Source of the DNA: DASVNK01 sp964478815
Lineage (GTDB): Bacteria; Verrucomicrobiota; Verrucomicrobiia; Limisphaerales; SXQI01
NCBI GenBank assembly: GCA_964478815.1
Contig: CAYZKY010000052.1
Coordinates: forward strand, 1 to 35,369
Direction of reading: 5' to 3'
Length of the DNA stretch: 35,369 bases
Below the pieces are notes generated by a model. That model was not told where the DNA came from and searched no databases. It was given only the letters and a program-made list of their open reading frames with translations. Position numbers and translations under genes: made by a program. Positions 33,160-35,369 of the stretch are shown in pieces; positions within the stretch are counted from its first letter, which is position 1; each line of letters starts with the position of its first letter.

Positions 33160-33224
33160 GGGGAGCGGCGGAGGGATGGCGGGCGAGCGTTTGGCGGGGT
33201 GGGAGTGGAAGGTGGAAGATGAGG

Positions 33225-33251
33225 GGTGGAATAGGTGGAATAGGCGGAATG
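33225..33251 (+). repeat. 9-bp tandem repeat, three units
   Basis: GGTGGAATA, GGTGGAATA, GGCGGAATG follow each other directly. The third unit differs at two positions. Confidence 0.8.
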
Positions 33252-33362
33252 ACGGGGGTTTTGCAGCGGGAGGTGGGGAAGGCCGGGCGGTGTATCGGAT
33301 GGGGCGACGCGAGGGCCGGAGGTGGGTTGGGTATCCCCGGACGCCGGACGGGGGGGCGGAAG

Positions 33363-34070
33363 TCAGGTTTGTGAACTTGGCAGGTTGCGGAGGCGGTTGG
33401 ATTCGCGGCGGAGGAGGCGCGCGACGCGGCTTTTGGCCATGTAGACGGCGGCGATGCTGGCCCCGGCGGCTTGGGCGGCGGCGCGAACGGGGAGGCCCTG
33501 GAGGGCGTGGAGGTCGAAGAGCTGGAATTGACGGGCGCTGACCTGGCGTTTGACGCGATCCAAGACGGTCTGTCGCAGATGAGTTTCCCATTCCTCGTTC
33601 CAGAGCCGCTCGAAGGCGGGATCGGCGGAGGGGACGCCATCGGCAGGCCCGGGATGGGAGGGCGGTTCGGCCGCGGCGAAGCCGCCTGAGAGGGGCCGGC
33701 CGCCATCGTGCTGGCTTTCCTGTTGGAGAGGTTCCGTGGGAGCCGGCATGGGGCGGCTCCGGCAGCGGGCGCGAAACTGGTCGGCAATGCGCCAGCGGGC
33801 TTGCTGGTAGAGCCAGGCGCGGAATGAGCCCGGGCGTCCGGCATGATCGAATTCCCCGATCTTCCTTGCGACGGCGAGCAAGGTCTCCTGCACGACTTCA
33901 TCGGCTTCCGTGTCGGTGAGGCCGGCTTTGCGCGCGACGTTGCGGAGGAGCGGGGCGTAATCGGCATCGAACTGGCCCCAGGCGGTCTGCTGGTTCCAAT
34001 CCTTCAGCCGCGCCAGCAGGCTCGGCCGCGTGGCAAGCGAATCTTCGGTTTCGGCGGACACGGCGACCAT
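33363..34070 (-). CDS. ECF-type RNA polymerase sigma factor
   Basis: A 235-residue sigma-70 family protein with only regions 2 and 4. Region 2 is about residues 33-105: FDADYAPLLRNVARKAGLTD, EADEVVQETLLAVARKIGEF (2.2, core binding) and SFRAWLYQQARWRIADQFRA (2.3/2.4, -10 recognition). A Pro/Ser/Gly-rich linker of about 60 residues, longer than usual, leads to region 4 (about 170-228), whose helix-turn-helix is LFDLHALQGLPVRAAAQAAG then ASIAAVYMAKSRVARLLRRE. The N-terminal TRPSLLARLKDWNQQTAWGQ is typical of an ECF group abundant in Verrucomicrobia and Planctomycetes, whose members usually sit next to a protein kinase or anti-sigma gene. None is visible here. It is transcribed divergently from the pseudopilin gene. 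Start at ATG 34070. Confidence 0.9.
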   Translation of the reverse strand: MVAVSAETEDSLATRPSLLARLKDWNQQTAWGQFDADYAPLLRNVARKAGLTDTEADEVVQETLLAVARKIGEFDHAGRPGSFRAWLYQQARWRIADQFRARCRSRPMPAPTEPLQQESQHDGGRPLSGGFAAAEPPSHPGPADGVPSADPAFERLWNEEWETHLRQTVLDRVKRQVSARQFQLFDLHALQGLPVRAAAQAAGASIAAVYMAKSRVARLLRRESNRLRNLPSSQT

Positions 34071-34220
34071 TCAACGTGAGAACGGGCGCGCCAGGCAAAG
34101 TTTAACAAACAAGCGGCGGGGAACGATGGCCGGGGGCACTCCCGAAGTGCGTCGCGACGACGATTTCTGTTAAGAACAGGCGGCTCGCGGCGTTCTCAGG
34201 TTGGAACAGCATCAAGCACC

Positions 34221-35136
34221 ATGACAATCAGCGAATCCAACGGACTGGCGCAGCGCCTACGGTTGCCCGTCCGCGCTTCCAGCGGCTTCACTCTCATCGA
34301 GCTGCTGGGGGTGATCGCCATCATTGCCATCCTGGCGGGGATGCTTCTGCCGGCGCTGGGCCAGGCGAAGCTGAAGGCGCGGCAAATCCAGTGCCTGAAC
34401 AATCACAAGCAACTGACGCTGGCCTGGCTGATGTACGCGCACGACAGCCGGGACCGCATTCCCTTCGCGGCGGCCTTGTCGTCGGCGGCTGAGCCATTCG
34501 CCTGGGTCAAGGGTTACGGGGACTTCGATGGCGGCAACCGCTCCAACTGGGATGTGGACTACGCTATCAAAAAGAGCGTGCTTTGGCCGTATGGCGGCCA
34601 GGCGGCAGGAATCTTCAGGTGCCCCGCCGAGCGTTCGTTCGTCGTGCCCACCAGCGGTCCGCGCAAGGGCCAGCGGATCGCGCAAGGGCCAGCGGGTCGA
34701 GCGAGTGCGGACGATGGCGATGAGTGCCTGGATGGGCGGTTACGGCGACGGCTTCGAGCGCGGGCCGGGGTTGTCCGCGACGACTTGGCGGCTTTACCGA
34801 AGCCTCAACGATATTGTCGATCCCGGCCCCTCCAGCACCATTGTCTTCAGCGACCAGCGCGAGGACCAAAACGGGTATCCCAGCCTGCACTTCGACATGA
34901 CGGGCTACCCCGACAAACCGGCTGAAACGCAGTTCACGGACGATCTGCTGCCCTTTTACCACGGCAACGCCACCAGCTACTCCTTCGCCGACGGACATTC
35001 CGAGTTGAAACGCTGGCAGGATCCGCGCTCGCTCGTGCCGCTCGGGAAGGGCAGGAACCAGTGGATTACCGTCCTGCGCCAGCCCAACAACCGGGACATT
35101 CGCTGGCTGCAGGAGCGGGCGACACGGCGGCGGTGA
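34221..35136 (+). pseudogene. Pseudopilin (prepilin-type N-terminus, H-X9-DG C-terminus), frameshifted
   Basis: From ATG 34221 the protein has a type IV prepilin leader: SSG|FTLIELLGVIAIIAILAG, with cleavage after Gly and Glu at +5, then a helix and a globular domain (CLNNHKQLTLAWLMYAHDSR, GYGDFDGGNRSNWDVDYAIK, GIFRCPAERSFVV). Frame 1 then reads nonsense to a stop at 34925. The true continuation is in the +1 frame, with MSAWMGGYGDGFERGPGLSA, NDIVDPGPSSTIVFSDQRED and the C-terminal motif HGNATSYSFADG (H-X9-DG), ending at 35136. The shift is caused by a 19-bp tandem duplication at 34661-34698. Removing one copy joins PTSGPRKGQRVERVRTMAMS in one frame, giving about 298 aa. These proteins are typical of Verrucomicrobia and Planctomycetes and belong with type II secretion or pilus-like systems. 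No other assembly gene is present here. Confidence 0.9.
34661..34698 (+). repeat. 19-bp tandem duplication inside the pseudopilin gene
   Basis: GCGCAAGGGCCAGCGGATC (34661-34679) is followed directly by GCGCAAGGGCCAGCGGGTC (34680-34698), one mismatch in 19. Because 19 is not a multiple of three, the second copy shifts the reading frame. Confidence 0.95.
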
Positions 35137-35246
35137 TTTCCTCGTTGCACGACCGAAACCAGAGCCGAAGCAACCATGCGCTTTTTACCATTGAACAAGC
35201 GTCCGCGTTGGTGGGCGGCAGCGGTCGCCGGATGCACCATAAAGAT

Positions 35247-35269
35247 CCCCGCGCAAAGCGCGGGGTTTT
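35247..35269 (+). terminator. Rho-independent terminator
   Basis: CCCCGCGC-AAA-GCGCGGGG, a perfect 8-bp GC stem with a 3-nt loop, followed at once by TTTT. It lies 110 bp after the pseudopilin stop and would end its transcript. Confidence 0.7.
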
Positions 35270-35299
35270 GCCGCCGGGCCCCCAAAGAGGGCTGGGCTC

Positions 35300-35339
35300 G
35301 CCCTGCCCGATATGGCAGGGCAAACGCATCTAATTTTTT
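35300..35339 (+). terminator. Weak second stem-loop near the right edge
   Basis: GCCCTGCC-N6-GGCAGGGC (35300-35321) is a perfect 8-bp stem; a T6 run comes 12 bp later (35334-35339), further away than in a standard intrinsic terminator. Confidence 0.3.
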
Positions 35340-35369
35340 CCGAGTCTTCTGAGCGGTCCGGATCGGACA

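Larger units (their letters stand above)
32485..33362. other. Gene-free region between sigma factor and MlaA-hydrolase
   Basis: About 880 bp with no supported gene. Two AT-rich islands (about 32596-32710 and 32880-32957) stand out from the GC-rich surroundings; the first holds the inverted repeats at 32604-32650 and lies 100-220 bp before the MlaA-hydrolase start, a likely promoter zone. From about 32960 the plus strand is G-rich and repetitive, with a 46-bp dispersed repeat (33114-33159) and a 9-bp tandem repeat (33225-33251). Confidence 0.6.

Noticed and set aside
32951..33591. Pro-rich minus-strand frames downstream of the sigma factor
   Set aside because: They stem from the G-rich repeat region and the sigma-factor shadow; similarity to the 28-kb frames is due to the shared DNA repeat.
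34528..35136. Separate 202-residue gene
   Set aside because: It is the out-of-frame C-terminal part of the pseudopilin, reconnected by removing one copy of the 19-bp duplication.

Overview
The window looks like chromosomal DNA of a GC-rich, Gram-negative member of the Verrucomicrobiota. This rests on the combination of content, not on any marker gene: a secreted protein ending in a VPD-x-GST / hydrophobic / RRR sorting tail (19.1 kb), a pseudopilin with an H-X9-DG C-terminus (34.2 kb), a large CRTAC1-type FG-GAP/UnbV protein, a secreted beta-propeller plus RCC1 protein, an ECF sigma factor of the style common in that phylum, and outer-membrane proteins (FadL, TolC, MlaA). There is no rRNA, tRNA, CRISPR array or intact insertion sequence that I can see. 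Few genes have a clear Shine-Dalgarno sequence, so several starts are uncertain.

Layout. 0.4-3.8 kb (+): a YhiN/HI0933-type flavoprotein, an exported barrel-like protein of unknown function and a membrane-anchored TPR protein. 3.8-7.4 kb (-): a ~1200-residue CRTAC1-like protein whose 3' end overlaps the TPR gene. 7.5-9.2 kb (+): gamma-glutamyltransferase, converging on a FadL-type porin (9.2-10.6 kb, -). 10.6-18.5 kb (-): an AbrB-like protein preceded by a tightly overlapping efflux operon, transcribed TolC lipoprotein -> adaptor 1 -> adaptor 2 -> MacB-type ATPase/permease. 19.1-19.7 kb (+): the sorting-tail protein. 20.1-23.8 kb (+): a pyruvate:ferredoxin oxidoreductase split into two polypeptides. 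23.8-24.3 kb (-): a RelE/ParE-type toxin-antitoxin pair. 24.6-27.5 kb (-): a secreted double-propeller protein. 28.4-30.4 kb (-): an MFS transporter and a methyltransferase with overlapping ends. 30.5-32.5 kb (-): MlaA fused to an alpha/beta hydrolase. 33.4-34.1 kb (-): ECF sigma factor. 34.2-35.1 kb (+): a pseudopilin gene broken by a 19-bp tandem duplication.

How the genes may work together. The envelope is the main theme: drug or lipid export (TolC/adaptors/MacB), hydrophobic-substrate uptake (FadL), phospholipid handling (MlaA-hydrolase), glutathione or gamma-glutamyl peptide breakdown (GGT) and several secreted repeat proteins. The split PFOR gives ferredoxin-linked pyruvate oxidation, suggesting anaerobic or microaerobic capacity. 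The most unusual items are the MlaA-hydrolase fusion, the two consecutive adaptors of which one has a ~200-residue Gly/Ser insert, the split NifJ architecture, the duplication-frameshifted pseudopilin, and a family of degenerate C/A-rich repeats shared by the gene-free stretches at 24.4, 28 and 33 kb.
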